This document shows, in pieces, positions 22,860-30,051 of a stretch of DNA of 32,107 bases (position 1 is its first letter; every line of letters begins with the position of its first letter). The position numbers and the translations under genes were made by a program. The notes below the pieces were generated by a model. The model was not told where the DNA came from and did no database searches. It saw only the letters and a list, made by a program, of their open reading frames with translations. The stretch comes from a virus. The stretch covers positions 1 to 32,107 of the IMG/VR virus record IMGVR_UViG_3300045902_000281. The stretch is one strand, 5' to 3'.

Positions 22860-23461
22860 CACGCACCTCCCCGAACCCACCACGCGAGCAGCGCGGCGTC
22901 CGCCATGTGGTCGTTGCGGATCGCCGCGCCGAAGCACTCGCGCGCGATCCCGAGCGACGCCGACTTGCCCGCCTCGCGGCGCTGCCGGCCGATGATCTTC
23001 GTCTGCCACTCGCTCGGCTTCACCCGGAGCACCGGCAGCCGGTGACGTCGGGCCGCGAAGAGCACGGCGCCGACGTAGTAGGCGATCCCGGCCATCGTCG
23101 CCGGGTTCGCGCGAGGGCCACGCGCGAGGAACACATCCTCGACGACCACCAGCGCACCAGCATCGAGCGTCGCGCCGTCGACCGAGACGAAGCGCTCGAC
23201 GAGCGCCTCGACCTGAGCGCCCCACGCGTCGTCGCTCGGTCCGCCGGTCTCGCTCTCGAAGCTCCCGAAGCGCGCCACGCGCTGCCCGATCGACGCCCAG
23301 CCGGTGACCTTGCCGCAGTCGAACGCGAGGACGGCCGGCTTGTCGGCTTCCGGCACGTGCCAGGCCCACGCCGCGTCTGCGAGTCGAGACGTGACGTCGC
23401 CGCGGAGCGTGGCGAGCTCCGCGGCGGTCACGATCCGACGCTGGTGCGTCGAGGGGCTCAT
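22859..23461 (-). CDS. RuvC-like Holliday junction resolvase (200 aa)
   Basis: The start is the ATG at 23459-23461 (MSPSTHQRRIVTAAEL), overlapping the upstream stop as ATGA. The 200-aa protein has RuvC motifs: AFDCGKVTGWA (first acidic residue, strand 1) near 50, ALVVVEDVFLARG (second acidic residue, Glu) near 108, and NDHMADAALLAWW (the D-H-x-x-D-A helix) near 185. It also has KPSEWQTKI. Phages use such enzymes to resolve branched DNA before packaging. The N-terminal 45 residues are extra relative to bacterial RuvC. Confidence 0.87.
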   Translation of the reverse strand: MSPSTHQRRIVTAAELATLRGDVTSRLADAAWAWHVPEADKPAVLAFDCGKVTGWASIGQRVARFGSFESETGGPSDDAWGAQVEALVERFVSVDGATLDAGALVVVEDVFLARGPRANPATMAGIAYYVGAVLFAARRHRLPVLRVKPSEWQTKIIGRQRREAGKSASLGIARECFGAAIRNDHMADAALLAWWVRGGA

Positions 23462-24345
23462 GCGCGCTTGGCGCCCTTCTTCGAGCGGCCGCCGCGCCCC
23501 TTCGGCTGCTCGCTGGCCTGGTCTGCCTTCGGTGCCGCAGCATCCGGCACGTCCTCGCCCTCGAGGTGGTCGATCTCGATGCTCTTGCCCTCGCTCTCGA
23601 CGGTGATGCGTTCGCCCTTCGACTTCGCGTAGCGGTAGGCCTTGATCTGCGGAGCCGTCAGCGCGACGCGCTCGCCGCCGATGCCGAGCCCGTAGACCGG
23701 CTCGCCGCGCACCATCACGAGCTCGAGGTCCGTCTTCGCGCCGGGCGGGCACCAGAAGCGCGACAAGCCCTTGCGCAGCTGGTCGCGCACGCTCTGCGCG
23801 ATCTCGCTCGTGGCGTTGTAGGACTTGCCGGTCGCGTCGATGACCTCGACCATCGTGAGCACGCCGCTCTCGCTCGCGGCCTTCGCCGCGTCGGCAGGCT
23901 TCGCGACCGCGGGGATCCCGAGCTGCTTGTCGTGCGTGGTCATCGGGGTCGTGAGGGCGACCTTGCCGTTGTCCTCGCGCACCCACTCGAACACGCCTCG
24001 CTTGAAGTCCGCGCGCCGGAAGCAGGTGATCGGCCGCTTCTCGACCTTCCGCTGCACGACGTCGAAGAGCCGATCGATCTCGGCCTCGATGACAGCGATC
24101 TGCTCCTTCGACTCCTTCGCTTTCGCCTTCGCGGTCGCGATGGCGTTGACGCGGTCGTTCCGCTTGTCCATCAGCGCGCGGAACCGGGCGTCGCGCTCCT
24201 CCTCGGTGAGCGGCACCTCGAGGTGCATCGTCATGGTCTCCGTCGACGGCACGGAGCTCCCGGTCTGCACGTCGTCCGTCGGGGCCTTCTTGCGGCCGCC
24301 TTTGCCCTTCGCCTTCGTCGCCTCGGTGGTCGTCGTGGTGGTCAT
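23458..24345 (-). CDS. Unknown replication-region protein with coiled coil (295 aa)
   Basis: The 295-aa product starts MTTTTTTEATKAKGKGGRKK behind GGGAG. Residues 1-45 and the last 35 are Lys-, Gly- and Asp-rich tails. A coiled-coil stretch near 50-105 (RDARFRALMDKRNDRVNAIA, then KESKEQIAVIEAEIDRLFDV) precedes a C-terminal domain with VEKRPITCFRRADFKRGVFEW and SRFWCPPGAKTDLELVMVRGE. The region may be an accessory to replication or recombination, since it is translated between the nuclease gene and the RuvC-like gene. No family is recognised. Confidence 0.65.
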   Translation of the reverse strand: MTTTTTTEATKAKGKGGRKKAPTDDVQTGSSVPSTETMTMHLEVPLTEEERDARFRALMDKRNDRVNAIATAKAKAKESKEQIAVIEAEIDRLFDVVQRKVEKRPITCFRRADFKRGVFEWVREDNGKVALTTPMTTHDKQLGIPAVAKPADAAKAASESGVLTMVEVIDATGKSYNATSEIAQSVRDQLRKGLSRFWCPPGAKTDLELVMVRGEPVYGLGIGGERVALTAPQIKAYRYAKSKGERITVESEGKSIEIDHLEGEDVPDAAAPKADQASEQPKGRGGRSKKGAKRA

Positions 24346-24365
24346 GTCGCTCCCTTCTGTTCGAG

Positions 24366-25442
24366 TCAGTCGTCGTCAGGCCGGTCACCAGCACGCTCGA
24401 GGAGCCGCGAGCTGCGCTCGATGTGCTCCTCGTTGCCGTTGCGAGTGCACTCGGCGTGCACCGCCATGTCGTCGTCGTGGAAGCTCACCTCCGCGATCCA
24501 GTCCTCGTCGAACCGGATCATGGGCAGGCCGCAGATCCCGCAGGCGTAGTCGTCGATCGTTGCGAGGAACGGCTCGCCGCGCAGCGTGACCCCGCCGGGC
24601 ACCAGGCCCGCCGCCCGCATGAACTCGAGAACGACCTTGAAGGGGTCGATGCGGCACCACCAGCCGGCGACGCGGAACACCTCGTAGCCGGCCGCCTCGA
24701 GAACCTCGTCGCGGCGACGATCTCGATTCGCGTTCGCGGGGTCGAGGTGGTGCTCGCCGTCGATCTCCAGAGCGAGCAGCCGCACCGCCGCGCCCTCGTT
24801 CGCCGCGACGATCCAGAGCTGGTCGACGACGTACGGCACCTTCCCCGGACGCGTCGGGTCAGGAACCACGTGCGAGCCAGTCAGGTGCAAAGCGCCGAGC
24901 CGCCGGCCCAGCATGTCAGGGCCGACCACGCACCCAGGCGCGCCATGCCGCACGAACGCATGCGCCGCGTGCCAGGCAGAGCGCTCCGCGAAGCTCACAC
25001 CACGATCGGCCCGGTCGGCGAGATCCTGTGGCACGCGGTACCCACGCTTTCGAGCCATCTGCAGCGCGAAGGCGAGCGAGGGCGGGTGCCGTGGGTTGTT
25101 GACCGGCGAGTCGTAGCCGCCCCCGATCGGAATCTCCCCTGCACGAACCGCAGCCACGAGCGTTGCGTGGTCGGCACCATCCTCGAAGTCGAACTGCGGC
25201 GATGGCGCTCCGCCGCGTGCAGCCTCGACCGCCGCGGCCAGAGCATCGGCCTCGTCCGCGATCTCCGAGACCCAGCGCAGCCCGCGCGACGGCGCGATGT
25301 GATGTTGGACCCGCAGTCGACAGGCCTCGTTGAGGCGATGCTCGATCCGCCGGCTCGGCCGCCGAAGTACGACGGCGCTGGTGCGAAGGTCTGCGCGGAC
25401 GCTGCGGTGCGCTGCCATCGCCTGCTCGATGTGGTCACTCAT
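24366..25442 (-). CDS. PD-(D/E)XK-like nuclease with zinc motif (358 aa)
   Basis: The start is the ATG at 25440-25442 (MSDHIEQAMAAH) because AAGGAGG lies six bases before it and it overlaps the helicase stop as ATGA; another ATG two codons earlier has poor spacing. The nuclease-like segment LLALEIDGEHHLDPANANRD, then RRDEVLEAAGYEVFRVAGW (about residues 235-275), matches the E-x-D-G-x-x-H...R-x-R-D-x-x-L-x-x-x-G-Y-x-V-x-R pattern of DUF559/Vsr-type PD-(D/E)XK enzymes. A C-x2-C / H-x2-C zinc motif follows (CGICGLPMI ... VHAEC). The N-terminal 230 residues are unknown. A DNA-processing role next to the helicase is inferred. Confidence 0.72.
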   Translation of the reverse strand: MSDHIEQAMAAHRSVRADLRTSAVVLRRPSRRIEHRLNEACRLRVQHHIAPSRGLRWVSEIADEADALAAAVEAARGGAPSPQFDFEDGADHATLVAAVRAGEIPIGGGYDSPVNNPRHPPSLAFALQMARKRGYRVPQDLADRADRGVSFAERSAWHAAHAFVRHGAPGCVVGPDMLGRRLGALHLTGSHVVPDPTRPGKVPYVVDQLWIVAANEGAAVRLLALEIDGEHHLDPANANRDRRRDEVLEAAGYEVFRVAGWWCRIDPFKVVLEFMRAAGLVPGGVTLRGEPFLATIDDYACGICGLPMIRFDEDWIAEVSFHDDDMAVHAECTRNGNEEHIERSSRLLERAGDRPDDD

Positions 25443-26926
25443 GTCCATCCTCCTTCGGAAGCGGCCTTCTCTGCGAAGAGGAACCGCTCCCCGATAAACT
25501 GAGCTTGCACGACGCCCATGGGTCCGTCGCGATGCTTGTCGAGGATGAACTCTGCCTCTTCCCGCCGAGCCCTTGCCGCGGTCGAGGACTTGTCGCTCAT
25601 CCGCAGCCAGGGCCGATAGATGTGCAGGATCTTGTGCGCGATCTGCTCGATCGCAGCAGCGCCGCGGATGTCGTTCTTGACCGGCCGCCCTTCGCGCTTC
25701 TGCGCGTCGCGGTTGTATTGGGCCAAGACCATCAGGTGCAGGTCGAGGTCGACCGCGATGCGGCCGAACTCGCGAACCATCTTCGCGATCGCCGCGGCCT
25801 CCGACTCCGCGTCCGGGAACTCCATGATGTGCATGTGATCGACGACGAGCAGTCGCAGTCGGGCGCCACGGGCACGGAGCCGCGCCTGCGCCTTGCGAGC
25901 GGCCGATCGGACCTTCGTGATGTCCTTGTCGGCGTCGTCGACCTCGAGCAGCAGCGAGCGCCAGGCATCGATGGATGCGTCGACGAGCGCCACTCTCTCG
26001 GGTGCAACCTCGCGAAGCGGACGGTTCTCTTCGTCGCAGCCGGTCATCAGCTCGTGCATCGAGAGACCACGCTCGAAGCCGTGCTCCTCGGCGAGCTTCT
26101 GGGACAGCATCACAATCCCGCGGTGCGCGATGCGCTTGCGGGGCATCTCCAGGGTCAGGTACGCGGCGCCGATCTTCTCGCCGCCGAACTTGCGCCCTGC
26201 GGCGAGGAACTGTGCGACGGATTGCGCGAAGACGCTCTTGCCGCCGCCGGTGTCGGCTGCGACGTAGGTGGTCTGGCCTACGCCGAATCCGTGCATCAGA
26301 GCGTGGAGCTTCGAGAACTGCGCGCGCATCCCCCACGGCTCGCGCTTGCCTTCCCACTGCTCGACGAGCTCCTCGCGCACCTCGCGAGCGATCTCGGGCG
26401 CCGAAGCCATGCGCGACTCGCCTGCGGACTCGGCGATGGACGCGAGCCGTTCGGCAGACTTCGCAAGCCACTGATTCGTCTCGCCGTAGTCTCCGAACCC
26501 CTCGGCGGCGATCATCTGCGCTGTCTCGATCGCCCGACGGACACGCGCCTTGTCTCGAACGATGGTCGCGTGCGCTGCGACGTTCGCCACCGAGGGCGTA
26601 GCGTCCACGAGTTTGACCAGGTAACCGACACCACCGACGGCCTGCAGGCGATCGCGATCGCGCAGCTCCGCGGCGACCGTCTGCACGTCGACGGGACGGC
26701 CAAGAGTCTTCACCGCGAGAATCGCATCGAAGATCCTGCGGTGCGCGTCGCCGTAGAACGCGTCGCTCGTGGGCAGCACCTCGAGCACGGCGTCGAGCGA
26801 CGTGCTGTCGGTCAGGATCGCCGAGAGCACCGCGGCCTCGACGGCTTCGTTGTGCGGCGGCACGCGGCCGGCGACGTCGATCGCGATGACCTGCGGCTTC
26901 CGTGTGCGCGGGTCGAACTTCACCAC
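25439..26926 (-). CDS. dnaB: DnaB-type replicative DNA helicase (495 aa)
   Basis: This unwinds DNA at the replication fork. The 495-aa product uses a GTG start at 26924-26926 (a second GTG is next to it) behind GGGAGG. The N-terminal domain has VPPHNEAVEAAVLSAIL (residues 22-38), the DnaB N-domain signature. The RecA-like domain has Walker A ADTGGGKS at 224-231, YLTLEM at 256-261, Walker B LLVVDHMHIM at 359-368 and LAQYNRD at 401-407, followed by DIRGAAAIEQIAHKILHI. The length is normal. It follows the initiator-like gene, a lambda/P22-like arrangement rather than a Mu-like one. Confidence 0.94.
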   Translation of the reverse strand: MVKFDPRTRKPQVIAIDVAGRVPPHNEAVEAAVLSAILTDSTSLDAVLEVLPTSDAFYGDAHRRIFDAILAVKTLGRPVDVQTVAAELRDRDRLQAVGGVGYLVKLVDATPSVANVAAHATIVRDKARVRRAIETAQMIAAEGFGDYGETNQWLAKSAERLASIAESAGESRMASAPEIAREVREELVEQWEGKREPWGMRAQFSKLHALMHGFGVGQTTYVAADTGGGKSVFAQSVAQFLAAGRKFGGEKIGAAYLTLEMPRKRIAHRGIVMLSQKLAEEHGFERGLSMHELMTGCDEENRPLREVAPERVALVDASIDAWRSLLLEVDDADKDITKVRSAARKAQARLRARGARLRLLVVDHMHIMEFPDAESEAAAIAKMVREFGRIAVDLDLHLMVLAQYNRDAQKREGRPVKNDIRGAAAIEQIAHKILHIYRPWLRMSDKSSTAARARREEAEFILDKHRDGPMGVVQAQFIGERFLFAEKAASEGGWT

Positions 26927-27885
26927 CGCTCGTTCCTCCCCGACTCACGCGCCGCTTGCTGCGGCGGCTTGCGCCTGCCTGCCTGCAGGTCGCCGAGGAT
27001 CCACGCAAGCTTCTGCGTAAGCCTCGCCACGCGCTGCGGGCCGTCGGACAGTGGGTGCTTGGTCGCGAAGCCCTCGACCTCCGCGAGCAGCTCGCGGCCA
27101 AGCTGTCGGCGGTCGAGGCGATCGGCGGCGGGCTCGGCTTCGAGCGTGACCTGGAGCCTCGCCGCTGCGAGCTCGAGGTCTTCGTCGCCGAAGAGCTCGG
27201 GGCGACGACGAAGCTCCTCGGCGATCGTCTTCGCCGCTGCCTGGTCCTTGGGCGTCGGGGGGGGGGGGGGGGGGGGAGGCCCGCTCGCGGGCCCTATTTC
27301 CTTCCCTTCCTTCTCTTCCTTCAAATCCTGAGAACGCGCGCGCGTACGCGATGGCGGCTTCTGGTCGCCTGAGTAATTCCGTGGGGTTAGCTCGCTCACG
27401 TGGTTCGGCGCCGTCCCGCCCGTGGCCTGGCCGTGGCCGAGCGGTGGCTCGCCCGTGGCCTGGCCGTGGCCGAGCGGTGGCTCGCCCGTGGCCTGGCCGT
27501 GGCCGAGCGGTGGCTCGCCCGTGGCCGAGCGGTGGCTCGCCCGTGGCCCGTCGACCCCCCCCTTGCCTGGCCCCCGACGGTGCGCGGCGGCGAGGTTCCG
27601 GATCACGAGATAGGCACCCTCTCGGACGATGAAGTTGTCGCCATCGAGCAGGACATCGAGCTTGCGGCCAATGAGCTTCCGCTCGTCGGGATGCGCCCCC
27701 AGCAGGCGGCAAAGCGTCGCGACCATCTTCGCGTCGTCGATGCCGACGAAAATGCGCCCGTCGTCGTCGGCCAGTCGCAGGAGCTCGTCGCCGAGCCCTC
27801 GCACGAGCACCGGAAGCGCCTGCCACTCCTTCGAGGGCCGCAGGAACAGCTTCCTGTACGGCTCCTTCGACCAATCCCGAGCCAT
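26920..27885 (-). CDS. Putative replication initiator / helicase loader with tandem repeats (321 aa)
   Basis: The start is the ATG at 27883-27885 (MARDWSKEPYRKLFLRPSKEW), overlapping the upstream stop as TGATG. Residues about 1-100 form a winged-helix-like domain (ALPVLVRGLGDELLRLADDD, then DDAKMVATLCRLLGAHPDER and KLDVLLDGDNFIVREGAYLVIRNL) of the kind found in phage initiators such as lambda O and DnaD-like proteins. A low-complexity part follows: three copies of ATGEPPLGHGQ, then a Lys/Glu stretch and eight prolines from a 20-base C run. The C-terminal 110 residues are helical. It sits just upstream of the DnaB gene. Family placement is inferred. Confidence 0.7.
   Translation of the reverse strand: MARDWSKEPYRKLFLRPSKEWQALPVLVRGLGDELLRLADDDGRIFVGIDDAKMVATLCRLLGAHPDERKLIGRKLDVLLDGDNFIVREGAYLVIRNLAAAHRRGPGKGGVDGPRASHRSATGEPPLGHGQATGEPPLGHGQATGEPPLGHGQATGGTAPNHVSELTPRNYSGDQKPPSRTRARSQDLKEEKEGKEIGPASGPPPPPPPPTPKDQAAAKTIAEELRRRPELFGDEDLELAAARLQVTLEAEPAADRLDRRQLGRELLAEVEGFATKHPLSDGPQRVARLTQKLAWILGDLQAGRRKPPQQAARESGRNERW
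27257..27276. repeat. 20-base homopolymer (C run on the coding strand)
   Basis: A run of 20 G on the plus strand codes for prolines in the initiator-like protein (GPPPPPPPPTP). Runs this long are prone to slippage in vivo and in sequencing. The reading frame is intact at the length given. One alternative frame stays open to 26945, so a slip would replace rather than cut the C-terminus. Confidence 0.95.
27292..27328. other. Pyrimidine-rich strand-asymmetric tract
   Basis: The plus strand is almost pure pyrimidine over about 37 bases (CCCTATTTCCTTCCCTTCC and on), with only a few A, and is richer in A+T than its surroundings. It lies between the repeat array and the 20-base homopolymer. In lambda ori such a tract lies beside the iterons. 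Confidence 0.7.
27421..27541. repeat. 11 tandem 11-bp units (33-bp higher-order repeat) inside the initiator gene
   Basis: Three identical 33-bp units run 27421-27453, 27454-27486 and 27487-27519, followed by a 22-bp unit to 27541. Each 33-mer is itself three related 11-mers (CGTGGCCTGGC, CGTGGCCGAGC, GGTGGCTCGCC), and the short unit lacks exactly one 11-mer, so the array is 11 units of 11 bp. A twelfth degenerate unit (CGTGGCCCGTC) follows at 27542-27552. An 11-bp period is close to one helical turn. It encodes the repeated ATGEPPLGHGQ. Confidence 0.9.
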
Positions 27886-28313
27886 CAGCGCGTTGCTCCT
27901 GCGGCCGCTGCGGGCCGTGCGGGGGATGTCGAGACGAACGCGAGGCCGAAGACCGCGAGCACCTGGTCGAGCGTGCGGGCCTCGTCGTCGTTCCAGTCGG
28001 GGATCACGAACCAGGGGTTGTGGTTGCCCTTCCAGGTCCAGACGCTCTTGAGCGCCTCGAGGAAGGCATCGAGGCAGGCCGCCACCTGCGCCTCGCGGTC
28101 GTTCGCGCACGCGAACCGGGTCGGCGTCGTGCTCATGCGCCAGAGCGCGCCCACGGGGCTCCAGGCGGCCGCGCGTGCATCCTCGGGAGCACACGGGCTG
28201 CCCTTCTGGTCGCGTGCGAGGGCGCGCTGGCACCACGCGCCAGGCAGCAGGAGCTCGCGCGCGCCGAGGAGCATGTCGCGCACGCGAGAGAGCGGGACGT
28301 GCGTGCGGCTCAC
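27885..28313 (-). CDS. DUF6197-like small protein (142 aa)
   Basis: The start is GTG at 28311-28313, overlapping the upstream stop as GTGA. The 142-aa protein contains LLLPGAWCQRALARDQKGSP, then AAAWSPVGALWRMS and, near the end, FVIPDWNDDEARTLDQVLAVF. The pattern G-x-W-x-Q-x-A-x-A-R-D-x-x-G ... A-x-x-x-x-x-G-A-L-x-R ... W-N-D-x-x-x-R-T-x-x-x-V is that of the DUF6197 proteins found in actinobacterial and phage genomes, function unknown. The family name is recalled from pattern and not verified. Confidence 0.6.
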   Translation of the reverse strand: MSRTHVPLSRVRDMLLGARELLLPGAWCQRALARDQKGSPCAPEDARAAAWSPVGALWRMSTTPTRFACANDREAQVAACLDAFLEALKSVWTWKGNHNPWFVIPDWNDDEARTLDQVLAVFGLAFVSTSPARPAAAAGATR

Positions 28314-28780
28314 GGGAGGCCTCCGGGGAGTGCCTCGTCGAGGTCCTCGTCGAGCTCGAGGGCGACGCTGCTGCCCGAGTCCTCGACGCGCTGCTCGTCG
28401 TCGGCCTGGTCGTCCTCGAGGACGCCGGGCTTCGCGCGCTCGAGCGTCGAGAGCACGTCGCAGAGGTCCTCGACGCCGCCCGTGGCTTCCTCGGCCTGGG
28501 CAGCTGCGCGGCGGGCGAGGTAGATGCGGTGCCGCGCCTTGATGAGGGCGAGGCGCGCAGCCTTGTCGAAGGCCTTCGCGGCCTCCGGCTCGCGCGCGTC
28601 GTCGCCCAGAAGCTCCGCGAGCTCGGCGTCCGAGATCGGGGCGTCGTAGAAGTCTGGGCGCGCGGGGGATGCAGGCGCCGGCGGAGACGCGCCGGCGGCC
28701 TCACACAACGCGTCTTCCCCTGCGAGCGTCTCCTCGCAGGCGTCGTCTACGTCGACGGGTTCAGGCTGCGCGCTCGGCAT
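28310..28780 (-). CDS. Acidic hypothetical protein (156 aa)
   Basis: The 156-aa protein (ATG at 28778-28780) is strongly acidic at both ends (VDVDDACEETLAGEDAL; ALELDEDLDEALPGG) and has a central helix KAFDKAARLALIKARHRIYLARRAA (about residues 68-92). No family is recognised. Acidity plus a basic helix is typical of small phage early proteins, sometimes DNA mimics, but there is no direct sign of that here. It overlaps the next upstream small gene by 20 nt. Confidence 0.6.
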   Translation of the reverse strand: MPSAQPEPVDVDDACEETLAGEDALCEAAGASPPAPASPARPDFYDAPISDAELAELLGDDAREPEAAKAFDKAARLALIKARHRIYLARRAAAQAEEATGGVEDLCDVLSTLERAKPGVLEDDQADDEQRVEDSGSSVALELDEDLDEALPGGLP

Positions 28781-28952
28781 GGGGCATCCCCTCCTCGGGG
28801 TTGGTTACTGGCGTCTCATGACGCCGGCGCGAAGTGCTCGTGCGCGCGGGCCGCTTCTTCGCGGGCGCGGGCTTGGGGCGGGAGGCCTTCGGGGCCTGGT
28901 CCTCGGCGCCGAACGCCGAGCGGAACACGTCGCGCAGCCATCCGGTCGACAT
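28761..28952 (-). CDS. Small basic protein (63 aa)
   Basis: The start is the ATG at 28950-28952 (MSTGWLRDVFRSAFGAED), joined to the upstream stop as TGATG. After a short helical N-terminus the sequence is basic and Pro/Ala-rich (KPAPAKKRPARTSTSRRRH), which suggests nucleic-acid binding or simple disorder. No family is recognised. Confidence 0.55.
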   Translation of the reverse strand: MSTGWLRDVFRSAFGAEDQAPKASRPKPAPAKKRPARTSTSRRRHETPVTNPEEGMPHAERAA

Positions 28953-29323
28953 CAGGCGACCTTCCGCGCGCAGACGAAGGCCTCGACCTCCGCGTCGCTC
29001 CAGGTGTCGACGGAGCGGATCGCGCGCGCCGCCTCCGGGTCCTCGAGGGACAGCCGGTCGAGGTGCGCGCGCGTCAGGCGGTCGGGCTCCGAGAGCGAGA
29101 GCACGCGCTGCGCCTGCGACTTGCCGATGCCCAGCTTGAGGGCGACGACGTCGACCTTGCCGGCCGGGTCGCCGCATCCGTACCTGAGCGCCTCGCGAGC
29201 AACGATCTTCCGAGCGAGGCGACGCAGCCTCTCCACTCGTTCAGGGTTGAACGTCCAAACGGGGACCGGGGTGGTGCGGCAGAGACCCGGACCACGACGC
29301 ATCGTCTCGTCATGAGCGCTCAC
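28952..29323 (-). CDS. HTH DNA-binding protein, ParB/KorB-like helix (123 aa)
   Basis: The start is GTG at 29321-29323, which makes a GTGA junction with the upstream stop; an ATG at 29300-29302 is the alternative. Residues about 55-85 have VVALKLGIGKSQAQRVLSLS, a helix-turn-helix resembling the ParB/KorB type (A-x-x-L-G-I-G-K-S-x-A-x-R-V-L). The N-terminus is rich in Arg (RVERLRRLARKIVAREALR) and the C-terminus ends VDTWSDAEVEAFVCARK. A role as an early regulator is likely by context. The family call is tentative. Confidence 0.65.
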   Translation of the reverse strand: MSAHDETMRRGPGLCRTTPVPVWTFNPERVERLRRLARKIVAREALRYGCGDPAGKVDVVALKLGIGKSQAQRVLSLSEPDRLTRAHLDRLSLEDPEAARAIRSVDTWSDAEVEAFVCARKVA

Positions 29324-29511
29324 GACGACACGACTCCGCGCAGCTGCTCGAGGACCTCGAGCTGCGTCGCCCGCGCGACCACGTGCGCCTCGGACATGGC
29401 GAGGTCGCGCCGGAGCGTCGGCGGGATCACGGGCTTCGAGGCGCGGTCGAAGACCGCGACGACGACCTTGCCGGCGAGGAGCTCCAGACCGAAGACGAGG
29501 CAGTTGCGCAT
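29320..29511 (-). CDS. Small hypothetical phage protein (63 aa)
   Basis: The start is the ATG at 29509-29511 (MRNCLVFGLELLAGKVVVAVF) behind GGGAGG with a 5-nt spacer. The N-terminal 20 residues are hydrophobic but broken by a glycine and a lysine, so one short membrane or buried helix is possible. The rest (ASKPVIPPTLRRDLAMSEAH) is a short helical region. It is the first gene after the repressor terminator and starts the leftward early run. Confidence 0.6.
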   Translation of the reverse strand: MRNCLVFGLELLAGKVVVAVFDRASKPVIPPTLRRDLAMSEAHVVARATQLEVLEQLRGVVSS

Positions 29512-29558
29512 GAAGACCTCCCACAACCGAACGCGACAGCGGATCGAGGCGCGAAGAA

Positions 29559-29585
29559 GCCCGCCGCGCTGGGGAGCGGGCGGGC
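29559..29585 (-). terminator. Hairpin after the repressor gene
   Basis: On the minus strand GCCCGC pairs with GCGGGC, with GCT/AGC above an internal loop, and the following bases are TTCTTC. It lies just past the repressor stop and is a plausible, though imperfect, rho-independent terminator or attenuator between the repressor and the early genes. Confidence 0.5.
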
Positions 29586-29590
29586 AGCGG

Positions 29591-29830
29591 TCAGGCAGCG
29601 TCGGAGTCCGAGCGCTCGGCGTCGCCGGCCGGCGACGGCAGCTCGGGGAAGAGCTCGCGAAGCTTGCGAACGAAGCGCGCCTGCGGGCGGACCTTGCCGG
29701 CCTCCCAGCGGTACACGGCGGCCGGAGCCGCGTCGGTGGCCTTGCAGATGTCCATCTGCGTGAGGCCCTTGGCCACGCGCAGAGCACGAAGCTGCTTCCC
29801 CCACGCCCGGAGTTCCGAGGACTGGTTCAT
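29591..29830 (-). CDS. XRE-family repressor (79 aa)
   Basis: The start is the ATG at 29828-29830 (MNQSSELRAWGKQLRALR). The 79-aa protein is a single Cro/CI-type HTH: LRALRVAKGLTQMDICKATDAAPAAVYRWEAGKVRPQARFVRKL (about residues 14-57), with the usual K-G-L-T-Q-x-x-x-x-x-x-x-x-x-x-x-x-Y-R-W-E-x-G-K-x-x-P spacing. No dimerisation or autocleavage domain follows, so it resembles Cro or a short CI. It is next to a HExxH peptidase gene, the pairing seen in ImmR/ImmA-type switches, where the peptidase cleaves the repressor. Confidence 0.85.
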   Translation of the reverse strand: MNQSSELRAWGKQLRALRVAKGLTQMDICKATDAAPAAVYRWEAGKVRPQARFVRKLRELFPELPSPAGDAERSDSDAA

Positions 29831-29837
29831 GTCTAAT

Positions 29838-29866
29838 CTCGTACCTAGCGCAACAAGACTGGTCAA
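29838..29866 (-). promoter_or_regulatory. Candidate promoter of the repressor gene
   Basis: TTGACC at 29861-29866 (minus strand) is a near-consensus -35 box. A 17-bp spacer ends at TACGAG (29838-29843), which is a weak -10. The 10-base word GACCAGTCTT in this region recurs in the rightward promoter at 30817-30826. Confidence 0.45.
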
Positions 29867-30048
29867 GGACCACCTGCGGGCCTTGCTTGCAGCTCCGCCT
29901 CTTTGCGCGCCTCCTCGTCTGTCGGCTCGCCGAAGGCATGGGCGAACGACGAACGCTGCGACTCCTTCGTGACGGGCGACGACCGCATGTGCGCTGACGT
30001 CGACCCGGTGAAGATCGACGGCGACTGGGACGCGATCGCGAAGTACAA
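29863..30048. other. Unresolved small ORF region
   Basis: Two antisense readings compete here. On the minus strand a TTG-initiated 61-aa ORF (SSFAHAFGEPTDEEARKEAE) fits between the peptidase and repressor genes. On the plus strand an open frame from 29849 to 30055 ends DPVKIDGDWDAIAKYKP. Their third codon positions coincide, so the codon bias cannot decide. Neither has a strong ribosome site. Confidence 0.35.
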
Positions 30049-30051
30049 GCC

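Noticed and set aside
24366-27101. Full-length 911-aa minus frame
   Set aside because: Only the last 358 residues are a gene; the upstream part is antisense-frame reading of the helicase gene.
27421-27541. CRISPR array
   Set aside because: The units are contiguous with no variable spacers, so this is a simple tandem repeat.
27400-28542. Plus-strand ORF with repeated AVAERWLARGL
   Set aside because: The repeated peptide is the complement reading of the 11-bp array; the minus-strand gene has the better start, coupling and domain pattern.
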